DNA from: CAYZYO01 sp964482585 | GTDB lineage: Bacteria; Bacillota; Syntrophomonadia; Syntrophomonadales; Syntrophomonadaceae | Reading direction: 5' to 3' | Assembly: GCA_964482585.1 (NCBI GenBank) | Contig: CAYZYO010000053.1 | Coordinates: 1 to 16,219, forward strand | Length of the DNA stretch: 16,219 bases | Shown: piece after piece, positions 1 through 6,619 of the stretch | Position numbering within the stretch: position 1 is the stretch's first letter | Layout of the letters: each line of letters starts with the position of its first letter | Program-made: the position numbers and the translations under genes | Notes under the pieces: model-generated | Told to the model about the DNA's origin: nothing | Database searches by the model: none | What the model saw: only the letters and a program-made list of their open reading frames with translations

Positions 1-219
1 CTGGATATTGATATTTTAGATCCGGCATTTGCACCGGGGACCGGTACTCCTGAGCCTGGTGGAATATCTTCCCGTGAAGTATTTAAGTCAATATTGGAAT
101 TAAGTGAACTAAATATTGTGGGATTTGATCTGGTAGAAATATCACCTCCATATGATAAAGGGGATATAACATCAATCTTAGGTGCTAAAATATTGCGAGA
201 AGCACTATTAGCGTTTTAA
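1..219 (+). CDS. speB: Agmatinase, C-terminal part (5' end outside window)
   Basis: The open frame enters from the window edge and gives 72 residues before TAA at 217-219. It begins with LDIDILDPAFAPGTGTPEPG, the C-terminal metal-binding block of the ureohydrolase (arginase/agmatinase) family: the D-I-D aspartates bind the Mn pair, and the following G-T-x-x-P-x-P-G-G loop is typical of agmatinases. It continues with GFDLVEISPPYD and ends in a short helix. The enzyme would hydrolyse agmatine to putrescine and urea in the cytoplasm. Only about a quarter of a typical 290-residue protein is present, so a formimidoylglutamase or another ureohydrolase cannot be fully excluded. The E-I-S-P-P-Y-D stretch and the presence of speD about 7 kb away favour agmatinase. 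A terminator follows about 20 nt after the stop. Confidence 0.9.
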   Translation: MDIDILDPAFAPGTGTPEPGGISSREVFKSILELSELNIVGFDLVEISPPYDKGDITSILGAKILREALLAF

Positions 220-234
220 TAATATAAGATAATA

Positions 235-263
235 AAAAAGGACCGGCACCGGTCCTTTTTTAT
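235..263. terminator. Bidirectional intrinsic terminator between agmatinase and rubrerythrin genes
   Basis: A GC-rich hairpin (GGACCGG at 240-246 paired with CCGGTCC at 249-255) is flanked by an A-run on the left (234-239) and a T-run on the right (255-261). It therefore reads as stem plus U-tract on both strands. It lies between the convergent agmatinase (+) and rubrerythrin (-) genes and would end both transcripts. Confidence 0.9.
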
Positions 264-267
264 TATT

Positions 268-807
268 CTAGTAGTTTTCAGCAAGTACTTCATAATAACT
301 CTGTGGATGATCACAGGCAGGGCATACTTCGGGTGCCTCAGCACCATCATGAATATAACCGCAATTTCTGCACTTCCATTTAACCGGCTGGTCTTTTTTG
401 AAGACCGTATCATTTTTGATGTTATCAAGCAGTTTTCTAAATCTTGTTTCATGGGCTTCTTCGACTTCAGCTATTTCTCTAAAAACATCTGCGATCTCTG
501 CGAATCCTTCTTCACGGGCAATCTTTTCAAATTCGGGATACATTTGGGAATGTTCATAATATTCGCCATCTGCTGCATCTAAAAGGTTTTCTTCAGTTTT
601 TAAGATAGAACCTCCAAGGAGAAATTTATAAAGGCGTTTGGCATGTTCCTTTTCATTATCTGCAGTTTCCAGAAAAATTGCGGCGATTTGCTTAAACCCT
701 TCTTTATCAGCCTGGCTGGCATAGAATGAATACTTATTTCTTGCCTGGGACTCACCGGTAAATGCCTCTAGTAAATTTTGTTCAGTTTTAGATCCTTTTA
801 AATCCAT
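268..807 (-). CDS. rbr: Rubrerythrin
   Basis: A 179-residue protein of full family length. The N-terminal diiron four-helix domain shows ESQARNKY (residues 19-26) and two E-x-x-H motifs, E52-H55 and E116-H119, which supply diiron ligands. The C-terminal rubredoxin-like domain (about 143-179) carries C146-x2-C149 and C162-x2-C165, which bind one iron. The family reduces hydrogen peroxide to water with electrons from rubredoxin or NADH-dependent reductases, and is a cytoplasmic oxidative-stress defence of anaerobes. The ATG at 807 is preceded by a perfect AGGAGGT on the minus strand (814-820) at good spacing. The gene is downstream of the unrecognised gene at 915-1358 on the same strand but separated from it by a long hairpin, so it may be transcribed alone. 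I could not identify a convincing PerR box. Confidence 0.96.
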   Translation of the reverse strand: MDLKGSKTEQNLLEAFTGESQARNKYSFYASQADKEGFKQIAAIFLETADNEKEHAKRLYKFLLGGSILKTEENLLDAADGEYYEHSQMYPEFEKIAREEGFAEIADVFREIAEVEEAHETRFRKLLDNIKNDTVFKKDQPVKWKCRNCGYIHDGAEAPEVCPACDHPQSYYEVLAENY

Positions 808-846
808 AAAATTACCTCCTTTTTATAAATTTTTTTATGTGAATTC

Positions 847-932
847 GGTTTAACCTAATACTAGTTCCCTGGTATACTAATAGGATTATATACCTGGATA
901 TTAAGGATCTAGTATTAATATTGGGTTAAACC
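847..932. repeat. 86-bp nested imperfect inverted repeat
   Basis: Three nested arm pairs are visible. GGTTTAACC (847-855) pairs with GGTTAAACC (924-932), AATACTAGTTCC (857-868) with GGATCTAGTATT (906-917, one mismatch), and GGTATA (871-876) with TATACC (889-894). Together they could form one long hairpin with small internal loops. The right arm includes the last codons and stop of the minus-strand gene 915-1358, and the left arm lies about 40 nt before the rubrerythrin start. No clear U-tract follows on the minus strand. It may act as a transcript 3' hairpin or attenuator, or be a small palindromic repeat element. The function is inferred; the pairing is seen. Confidence 0.6.
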
Positions 933-1358
933 AATTGGATATACATAAATAGTATTACTATCTTTTTTCCGGTTATAAGTAAAAATATTTTGGAGCAAAT
1001 TAAATATCTTTTCCATTTCCTCTTCACTGATAATTTGATCATCTAATACTATTTTAAAAACATATACCGGGAGTTCTATCCAGTTTAATAGTTTTAGTTC
1101 CTGTAGCCCCTCATTAAGAAACTCCAGTTCCGTAAGCGGTATTGAAAAAGGGGCCCGGGACTTACTTTTTATATGAGATTCCAGCAGTTCAATAAATTTT
1201 TTGAGTTTTTCTTCTTTTTCTTTAGTAATAACATATTGAAACAATATATCATAAAGATTCTGGACCAGAATAATGGAAGTGATATTAGGAAGCATCAAAT
1301 GTTTTTCCCGGGTAATAAATTCCAAATGAAATTTATTTAGCTCAGTCACAAAAACCAC
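915..1358 (-). CDS. Unrecognised 147-residue protein
   Basis: I do not recognise this protein. It starts with GTG at 1356-1358, with AGGAG at 1365-1369 six nt upstream. An alternative GTG three codons in (1347-1349) has a second AGGAG eight nt upstream, so the true start is one of these two. The product is soluble-looking, with no membrane segment, signal peptide or cysteine. A lysine/glutamate-rich helix covers residues 45-68 (KEKEEKLKKFIELLESHIKS), followed by mixed hydrophobic and charged stretches. A strong promoter sits directly upstream on the minus strand (1389-1417), so it is expressed independently of the divergent betaine transporter operon. The coding status rests on the full-length frame, the two ribosome sites and the promoter. 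Its last codons lie inside the inverted repeat at 847-932. Confidence 0.75.
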   Translation of the reverse strand: MVFVTELNKFHLEFITREKHLMLPNITSIILVQNLYDILFQYVITKEKEEKLKKFIELLESHIKSKSRAPFSIPLTELEFLNEGLQELKLLNWIELPVYVFKIVLDDQIISEEEMEKIFNLLQNIFTYNRKKDSNTIYVYPIGLTQY

Positions 1359-1388
1359 TCCTAACTCCTAATCGTATTCTAATATTAA

Positions 1389-1417
1389 ATTTTACCTTTA
1401 ATAAACCGGTTTCACAA
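1389..1417 (-). promoter_or_regulatory. Sigma-A-type promoter for the gene at 915-1358
   Basis: On the minus strand, TTGTGA (1412-1417) and TAAAAT (1389-1394) are separated by exactly 17 nt. Transcription would start near 1382, about 24 nt before the GTG start and just ahead of the AGGAG ribosome site. Confidence 0.65.
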
Positions 1418-1564
1418 GTGCATTCGGAATTTAAACTTATTTAAGCAAATATTAGCATTTATAGCAAAAGCCTTTATTTTAGCGCAAATGACCCTCTGGA
1501 ATAGTTCATAAAGTGATAAACTGGAAGAGAAGTACTCAGGTTGGCTTAGAAAGCCACATCAGTT

Positions 1565-1593
1565 TTGAAACAAGGTAAGGTTAAGTGTATAAT
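1565..1593 (+). promoter_or_regulatory. Sigma-A-type promoter for riboswitch and betaine operon
   Basis: TTGAAA (1565-1570) and a perfect TATAAT (1588-1593) are separated by 17 nt. Predicted transcription start is near 1600, about 35 nt before the riboswitch P1 stem begins, which is the expected geometry for a leader RNA. Confidence 0.75.
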
Positions 1594-1633
1594 TAAACAA
1601 TAATAATGTTTTGGAAACTTTATATATAAGGCT

Positions 1634-1787
1634 TATGCCATTCTCAAATGCTTAATTCTGGATTAATTTCCAGAAACGGGGGAACCATTTTAATATGGGG
1701 TGAATCCAGAGAATTTTGGTAGGGCTCCTTGGTCCAAACCCGGCAGCTAACCTCGTAAGCAGTAAGAAGGAGAGAATGGGATTTTTT
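1634..1787 (+). ncRNA. ydaO/yuaA-type cyclic di-AMP riboswitch
   Basis: The conserved ydaO blocks appear in order: a GGGGGAACCA-like block (1677-1687), TGGGGTGAATC (1696-1706), a GGGCTCC segment, AACCCGGCAGCTAACCTCGT (1737-1756) and GAAGGAGAG (1766-1774). The P1 stem closes the domain with eight perfect pairs, CCATTCTC (1638-1645) with GAGAATGG (1772-1779). This RNA class binds c-di-AMP and usually switches off downstream potassium and osmolyte transport or wall genes. Here it precedes a glycine-betaine transporter operon, a known type of target. The expression platform is less certain. A run of six T (1782-1787) follows P1 almost directly, and TAAGAAGG (1763-1770) can pair perfectly with CCTTCTTA (1837-1844), which could be a competing antiterminator-like fold. 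Confidence 0.9.
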
Positions 1788-1959
1788 GTGGCTTTTACAC
1801 TGCTATTGTTAGCTAAAAAACTATTCCTGACACAGCCCTTCTTATTATCTGCTTTTGTTTTTCCGGGTTTATCTAAAAATTTCAAATCAACTTATAATAC
1901 TTAACAGTAATTCTAATACTACTAAAAACGCTGATTATTTTTTTATTTTTATATAAAGG
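1788..1959 (+). other. Riboswitch expression platform and 5' UTR
   Basis: About 170 nt lie between the aptamer and the first gene. This holds CCTTCTTA (1837-1844), complementary to 1763-1770 inside the aptamer, and a U-rich stretch around 1851-1862. An open frame of about 60 codons overlaps the aptamer here but has no credible ribosome site, so I do not call it. No other element is seen. Confidence 0.4.
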
Positions 1960-1971
1960 ATGATGGAGAGA

Positions 1972-3162
1972 ATGGAGAAGATCATAATAAAAGACCTGGT
2001 AAAAATCTATGGAAATAATACGGATAAAGCCTTGTCTATGTTAAAAGAAGGAATAAGCAATGATGAAATAAGAAAAAAGACAAAGCAGGTAGTAGGAATA
2101 AGAGCTGCCACCCTTTCGGTTGAAGAGGGCGAAAGCTTCGTAATTATGGGACTTTCGGGAAGTGGCAAATCAACCCTGTTAAGATGTATTAATCAATTGA
2201 TCAAGCCCACATCAGGGGAAATACTGCTGGACGGGAAAGACTTGACTAAAATGCCGGTAAAGGAGTTAATTGATATCCGGCGGAAAAAAATGGGGATGAT
2301 CTTTCAGCGTTTTGCCTTACTGCCTCACCGGAGTATTAAGGATAATGTTGCTTATGGATTGGAAGTTCAAGGAATTGATAGAGATGAGCGTTATGAAGCA
2401 GCTATGAAGTCCATTGAAATGGTGGGATTAAAAGACTGGGAAGATGCCTATCCGGAAAACCTCAGTGGAGGGATGCAGCAGAGGGTGGGAATAGCTAGAG
2501 CCCTGGCTACTAATCCAGATGTTTTGTTAATGGATGAACCGTTTAGTGCCCTGGATCCATTAATAAGGCAGGACATGCAGGATGAGCTCCTGGAAATACA
2601 GGAAAAACTCCAAAAAACCATAATATTTATAACCCATGATCTGGATGAAGCACTTAAAATCGGAGACCGGATAGCATTAATGAAAGATGGAGAGATTGTT
2701 CAAATGGGGCAGCCGGAGGATATTCTTTTATCTCCAGCCACCGAATATGTAGCCCGTTTTGTAGAAAATATTGATCGCACTAAAGCACTTACAGCATCGG
2801 CGGTAATGGTTAAACCCCGGTTTGTAGTCCATCCCAAAGATGGACCGAGGACAGCTTTGCGTACTATGGAAAGGAATGGTATGTCAGGCCTTTTTGCCAC
2901 TGACAGGGGAGGACATTTAATAGGTTACATTACAGCTGATAAGGCTTCTCAGGCAGCGGAAAAAGGGGACAGGACATTAGACTCAATTATAGATAGAGAT
3001 GCTCCTGTTACTTCTCCTGAGACTCCACTTGCTGATCTGCTGGATGTTATGGCTTATACCCAGATTCCAGTAGCAGTTATTGACGAAAACCGGCTTTTAA
3101 AAGGAATACTTGTAAGGGGTTCAGTTATAGGTGGGTTAGCTGGTGAAAGGAGAGGGGCATAA
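1972..3162 (+). CDS. opuAA: Glycine betaine/proline ABC transporter, ATP-binding subunit with CBS domains
   Basis: ATPase of the OpuA/ProV family energising uptake of glycine betaine or a related compatible solute. Numbered from the ATG at 1972 (396 residues), it shows Walker A GLSGSGKST (about 60-68), Q-loop FQRF (about 111-114), ABC signature LSGGMQQR (about 164-171), Walker B VLLMDEP (about 184-190) and the H-loop ITHD. A C-terminal tail from about 280 has the two-CBS-domain layout of OpuAA and OpuCA. The start is uncertain: ATGs at 1960 and 1963 are in frame, but AAAGGA ends at 1960, too close for those. The 1972 ATG has AGGA 11 nt and GGAG 3 nt upstream. The CBS pair in this family senses ionic strength and, in some Firmicutes, binds c-di-AMP. 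It is the first gene of a three-gene operon, followed without a gap by the permease. Confidence 0.95.
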   Translation: MEKIIIKDLVKIYGNNTDKALSMLKEGISNDEIRKKTKQVVGIRAATLSVEEGESFVIMGLSGSGKSTLLRCINQLIKPTSGEILLDGKDLTKMPVKELIDIRRKKMGMIFQRFALLPHRSIKDNVAYGLEVQGIDRDERYEAAMKSIEMVGLKDWEDAYPENLSGGMQQRVGIARALATNPDVLLMDEPFSALDPLIRQDMQDELLEIQEKLQKTIIFITHDLDEALKIGDRIALMKDGEIVQMGQPEDILLSPATEYVARFVENIDRTKALTASAVMVKPRFVVHPKDGPRTALRTMERNGMSGLFATDRGGHLIGYITADKASQAAEKGDRTLDSIIDRDAPVTSPETPLADLLDVMAYTQIPVAVIDENRLLKGILVRGSVIGGLAGERRGA

Positions 3163-4011
3163 TTGGATACTATTATACCTAGAATACCAATTAATAAATG
3201 GACTGATAATGGAATTAATTACCTGCAGGATAGATTTAGCGGCGGATTTGATGCGATAAGCGAATTTTTGAAAGCAGGTATTAGTGGATTACAAGATTTT
3301 TTGATAATTATTCCCCCGGAAGTCCTTATTATAATACTTGCTCTTCTAGCCTGGATGTTTGTAAATAAAAAAGCTGCATTGTTTGCAATTATTGGTCTAT
3401 ATCTTGTTTATAATATGCAGTTATGGGGACCCACCATGCAGACACTGGCAATGGTTATTACTTCAGTCTTCCTGTGTATAGTACTAGGAGTACCCTTAGG
3501 AATACTCGGGGCTAAAAACCAGACTGCCCATAATATAATTACCCCGGTTCTCGATTTTATGCAGACATTGCCTGCATTTGTTTATCTGCTGCCGGCAGTA
3601 TCCTTTTTTGGACTGGGAGTTGTACCAGGAGTTATAGCAACCCTTATTTTTGCTATGCCTCCAGTTATCAGATTAACTGATCTGGGAATAAACCAGGTTC
3701 CTGAAGAATTAAGGGAATTGGGCAGGTCATTCGGTTCAACCTTTTTTCAAATGTTATTTAAGATTGAACTGCCCCTAGCACGGTCAACCATTATGGCAGG
3801 TATTAACCAGTGTATTATGCTATCACTTTCAATGGTTGTTATTTCATCAATGATTGGAGCTAAAGGGTTAGGAGGTGAGGTTTGGCGAGGGATTCAAAGG
3901 ATGGAGATTGGTATGGGTTTTGAAGCGGGACTGGCTATTGTAGTTATAGCAATTATTTTAGACCGTATTACCCAGAGTTTTGGTTCATCAAATAATAAGG
4001 AGGATGATTAA
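3163..4011 (+). CDS. opuAB: Glycine betaine/proline ABC transporter, permease subunit
   Basis: A 282-residue integral membrane protein of the OpuAB/ProW type. After a hydrophilic N-terminus with an amphipathic region (residues 1-45), it has several hydrophobic segments. These start at about 50-65 (LIIILALLAWMFV) and continue through the core domain with motifs FMQTLPAFVYLLP and FAMPPVIRLTDLGI. The cytoplasmic coupling loop is the EAA-like stretch PEELRELGRSFGSTFFQML. The start is TTG at 3163, immediately after the ATPase stop codon, with AAAGGAG at about 3146-3152 ten nt upstream. This arrangement implies translational coupling. It forms the channel for betaine import with the ATPase before it and the lipoprotein after it. 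Confidence 0.95.
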   Translation: MDTIIPRIPINKWTDNGINYLQDRFSGGFDAISEFLKAGISGLQDFLIIIPPEVLIIILALLAWMFVNKKAALFAIIGLYLVYNMQLWGPTMQTLAMVITSVFLCIVLGVPLGILGAKNQTAHNIITPVLDFMQTLPAFVYLLPAVSFFGLGVVPGVIATLIFAMPPVIRLTDLGINQVPEELRELGRSFGSTFFQMLFKIELPLARSTIMAGINQCIMLSLSMVVISSMIGAKGLGGEVWRGIQRMEIGMGFEAGLAIVVIAIILDRITQSFGSSNNKEDD

Positions 4012-4015
4012 GAGA

Positions 4016-4900
4016 ATGATAAGAAACAAGAAAGTTATCGTAGTTTTGAGTTTGGTACTTATTATGGCATTAGGTCTGGTAGGATGTGACGGCGGAGATA
4101 ATGATACTGCTGATAAAGGGACAGTTGAGATATTATATGTCGAATGGGCTTGTGCCAGTGCAACCTCGCACATAATGGCTGATATCCTGGAAAATAAAAT
4201 GGGCTATAATGTAGAGTTAACACCGGTTACGGCAGCAGTAATGTATGAAGGTTTAAGCAATGGCAATGGAGATGTAACTTTATGCACCTGGTTGCCGGTA
4301 ACTCATGGCGAATACATGCAAAATATTGAAGGTACAGTTGAAGATTTAGGACCTAATATGGAAGATGCTAAAATTGGTTTGGTAGTTCCTGAATATGTTA
4401 CCATTGATTCGATTGAAGAAATGAATGATGTAAAGGATAAGTTTAATGGAGAGATTATCGGCATTGATCCGGGAGCAGGAATTATGCAGTGCTGTGAACA
4501 GGCTTTAGATGACTACAATCTTGATTATTCTCTGGTTGAGGGTAGTGATGCAACAATGGTCGCGGCTTTAAAATCTGCAATTGATAATGATGAATGGGTA
4601 GCAGTTACCGGATGGACACCACACTGGAAATTTGCTCGTTGGGACCTAAAATACCTGGAAGATCCAGAGCTATCATTTGGAGAAGCAGAAACCATAAACA
4701 CTGTTGTTAGAAATGGATTAAAAGAAGATATACCTGAAGTATACGAAGTACTTAACAATTTCTTCTGGACTACAGATGATTTAGGCAGTGCTATGGTTAT
4801 GGCGACTGAAGACGGAGCAACAGCTGCTTCAGCTGCTAGTAAGTGGGTTGAAGAAAATGAAGAACTGGTAAATAGCTGGTTGCCTGAAGAATATAAATAA
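4016..4900 (+). CDS. opuAC: Glycine betaine-binding lipoprotein
   Basis: Substrate-binding subunit, 294 residues from the ATG at 4016, anchored outside the membrane by lipid. The N-terminus has basic residues, a hydrophobic core and a lipobox LVGC, with C24 as the lipidated cysteine. The OpuAC/ProX signature is present: VEWACASATSHI (W44), TLCTWLPVTHGEYM (W92) and TGWTPHWKFARWDLKYLEDP (W200, W204, W209). Tryptophans of this kind form the aromatic box around the quaternary ammonium group. AAGGAGG (3997-4003) lies 12 nt before 4016. The ATG at 4004 directly abuts that site, and the one at 3980 overlaps the permease, so 4016 is preferred. It starts 4 nt after the permease stop. Glycine betaine is the likeliest ligand; carnitine or proline betaine remain possible. 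Confidence 0.95.
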   Translation: MIRNKKVIVVLSLVLIMALGLVGCDGGDNDTADKGTVEILYVEWACASATSHIMADILENKMGYNVELTPVTAAVMYEGLSNGNGDVTLCTWLPVTHGEYMQNIEGTVEDLGPNMEDAKIGLVVPEYVTIDSIEEMNDVKDKFNGEIIGIDPGAGIMQCCEQALDDYNLDYSLVEGSDATMVAALKSAIDNDEWVAVTGWTPHWKFARWDLKYLEDPELSFGEAETINTVVRNGLKEDIPEVYEVLNNFFWTTDDLGSAMVMATEDGATAASAASKWVEENEELVNSWLPEEYK

Positions 4901-4910
4901 AATATTAAAT

Positions 4911-4950
4911 AAAAACCCCCGGAAAAAGTATTTTTCCGGGGGTTTGATAT
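4911..4950. terminator. Bidirectional terminator between opuAC and trpS
   Basis: A perfect 15-bp inverted repeat, AAACCCCCGGAAAAA (4913-4927) and TTTTTCCGGGGGTTT (4931-4945), has a 3-nt loop. The U-tract is better on the minus strand (from the A-run at 4911-4915) but short T and AT-rich sequence also follows on the plus strand. It lies between two convergent genes and should end both. Confidence 0.92.
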
Positions 4951-4988
4951 TTATTACGATGCAATTACCTAGAAAGAAATATATAAAG

Positions 4989-5990
4989 TTATTTACGGAA
5001 ATAGTTTAGTCCCATAGCTTCGCGTACCTCAGCCATAGTTGCATCTGCAACCTTATGAGCCTTTTTAGTACCTTCCATTAATATCTCAGTAATCAATTCC
5101 GGATGGCTGAGATATTTTTGCCTTCTTTCCCGCATAGGATCTAATAATTCATTTATTTTACCTGAGAGCTTTTTCTTGCAGGTCACACACCCTATCTGAC
5201 CTTTGCGGCAGTCAGCCTCTATTTCCTCAATTTCACCAGGGTTAAAAACCTTATGATACTCATAAACCGTACATACTTCTGGATGCCCGGGATCGGTTTT
5301 ATGGATTCTTGCGGGATCAGTTAGTGCATTACGGATCTTTTTATTAACCTCATCTTTACTATCTGATAAAAATATAGAATTATTTAAACTCTTACTCATT
5401 TTAGATTTGCCATCAAGTCCTATTAGTCTGGGAACATCTCCCACCAGGACTTCAGGTTCCACTAATACTGGTGTATAAAGATCATTAAAACGTCTAACGA
5501 TTTTCCGGGCAAGCTCAATATGAGGGACCTGATCCTCTCCAACCGGGACTAAATCAGCTTTAAAAATAGAAATATCTGCTGCCTGGCTGACCGGGTAGCC
5601 TAAAAACCCGTAAGTCATATCCTTAAAACCATGCTGTGCGGCTTCAGTTTTTATTGTCGGATTATGACGGAGAACATTAACCGATGTAAACATAGAATAA
5701 TAAATAGTTAACTCATGGATTTCGGGTATCATACTCTGGATAAAAATTGTAGATAAATCTGGATCTAGTCCGGCTGCCAAATAGTCTGTAGTTATCTGGT
5801 AAATGTCCCGGGCCAGATAGTCATCTTTTTCCCAGTGAGTAGTCAATGCCTGCACATCAGCAATTATTATATAACTTTCGTAATCATTTTGCAGTTTTAC
5901 TCTATTGGCCAAACTGCCAACATAATGCCCCAGGTGAAGGTTTCCAGTTGGCCTGTCACCAGTAAGTATCCTTTTTTTTCTATTGGACAT
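4989..5990 (-). CDS. trpS: Tryptophanyl-tRNA synthetase, cysteine-cluster type
   Basis: Class I synthetase charging tRNA-Trp in the cytoplasm, 333 residues from the ATG at 5990. That start has AGGAGG (5999-6004 on the minus strand) 8 nt upstream, whereas the in-frame ATG at 6014 adds eight residues and lacks such a site. The HIGH-like signature is GNLHLGH (16-22) and the KMSKS loop is intact (197-201). In the C-terminal half, C240-x20-C261-x6-C268-x2-C271 resembles the four-cysteine motif that holds a 4Fe-4S cluster in Thermotoga-type TrpRS. Cluster binding here is inferred from the motif only. The gene is monocistronic by layout: a terminator follows it, and a long leader with a T-box-like element precedes it. 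Confidence 0.96.
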   Translation of the reverse strand: MSNRKKRILTGDRPTGNLHLGHYVGSLANRVKLQNDYESYIIIADVQALTTHWEKDDYLARDIYQITTDYLAAGLDPDLSTIFIQSMIPEIHELTIYYSMFTSVNVLRHNPTIKTEAAQHGFKDMTYGFLGYPVSQAADISIFKADLVPVGEDQVPHIELARKIVRRFNDLYTPVLVEPEVLVGDVPRLIGLDGKSKMSKSLNNSIFLSDSKDEVNKKIRNALTDPARIHKTDPGHPEVCTVYEYHKVFNPGEIEEIEADCRKGQIGCVTCKKKLSGKINELLDPMRERRQKYLSHPELITEILMEGTKKAHKVADATMAEVREAMGLNYFRK

Positions 5991-6319
5991 AATAAGATCC
6001 TCCTCTATTTTCATATTTTTAATATCCCCAGTAAGTGGGTAAAAATTAGCTAAAGTCAGGTTTTTTATAATTCAAGTCTATGCTTATTTAATCAATCTTG
6101 AGCAGAGGGAGTATTACTTATCTTAAAAACCAGTTTATCAATGTACCCATCTGGGTAAATCGATTTTTATTACTTTTGAGTCTAATGGAAAGTAATATTT
6201 ACCCATCGTATATTTAGAGCAGACTTCAATAAATACCGTCATCATCTAACTGGCCGGAGATTAAAGCCTTCTTAACAGTACAAGAATCTAGTATTTTTGC
6301 AGTGGATCATTTCTCCACA

Positions 6320-6604
6320 TAAAAAACCTTCCATTCCTTAAGGGACGAAAGGTTCTGCAGTTCACCCTTTTTATAAAATGATTGATTTTAATAAGTATTT
6401 TTGTTTGTGACTGATGACGTCCCGGTGTAATTCAGTAAGTAAATTCTTTTGAGCTAAATTCAATCATGTTTTAATTAAGGATTTTACATAATAACGATTT
6501 TATATAGTTAGAACTCTCTGGCATTCGCAGAGGAGACTTTAGACTGTGTGGATCAGGGGTAAACCAAAAGAGCTAAAGATTCTTTGCTGAAGCTCAGAAC
6601 ATGT
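6320..6604 (-). promoter_or_regulatory. T-box-like leader RNA of trpS (possibly degenerate)
   Basis: Read on the minus strand, AAGGGTGAACTGCAG (about 6355-6369) is followed by a segment containing AACCTTTCGTCCCTTAAGG and then AAGGTT plus six T (6321-6354). This is the usual T-box order: T-box sequence, antiterminator partner CGTCCC, then terminator hairpin and U-run. AAGGG can pair with CCCTT to form the antiterminator. The region spans about 280 nt from the likely transcription start, a normal T-box length. The consensus AGGGTGGNACCGCG is not matched well, however: the invariant TGGN that pairs with the tRNA CCA end reads TGAA. I could not find a canonical stem I or a secure Trp (UGG) specifier. 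A T-box of trpS is the best reading, with loss of function possible. Confidence 0.5.
6321..6354 (-). terminator. Leader terminator hairpin upstream of trpS
   Basis: On the minus strand AACCTT (6349-6354) pairs with AAGGTT (6325-6330). The stem extends inward through wobble pairs to CCTT/AAGG around 6338-6343 and is followed by six T (complement of 6321-6326). It lies about 330 nt before the trpS start, so it must be an attenuator rather than an end-of-gene terminator. Confidence 0.75.
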
Positions 6605-6610
6605 TTTTGA

Positions 6611-6619
6611 ATTATAGCA
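6611..6619 (-). promoter_or_regulatory. Extended -10 promoter for trpS leader
   Basis: On the minus strand TGC immediately precedes a perfect TATAAT (6611-6616), an extended -10. No good -35 box is seen 17 nt upstream, which extended -10 promoters tolerate. Start of transcription would be near 6604. Confidence 0.5.

Noticed and set aside
307..582. Open frame on the + strand opposite rubrerythrin
   Set aside because: It is antisense to a clear rubrerythrin gene with all ligand motifs, and has no ribosome site. It is a shadow frame.
821..905. Possible PerR-type operator upstream of rubrerythrin
   Set aside because: AT-rich TATAAT-like halves are present but no good match to the TTATAAT-N-ATTATAA palindrome could be aligned.
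1518..1570. Segment with AGAAGTACTCAGG and GGCTT-AGA-AAGCC, loosely like the start of a T-box stem I
   Set aside because: There is no T-box sequence, specifier loop or antiterminator nearby, and the region overlaps the -35 of the opuA promoter. The small hairpin alone is not evidence.
1716..1904. Hydrophobic 62-codon frame on the + strand
   Set aside because: It overlaps the riboswitch aptamer and its downstream platform, starts with a non-ATG codon without a ribosome site, and its hydrophobicity follows from the T-rich leader.
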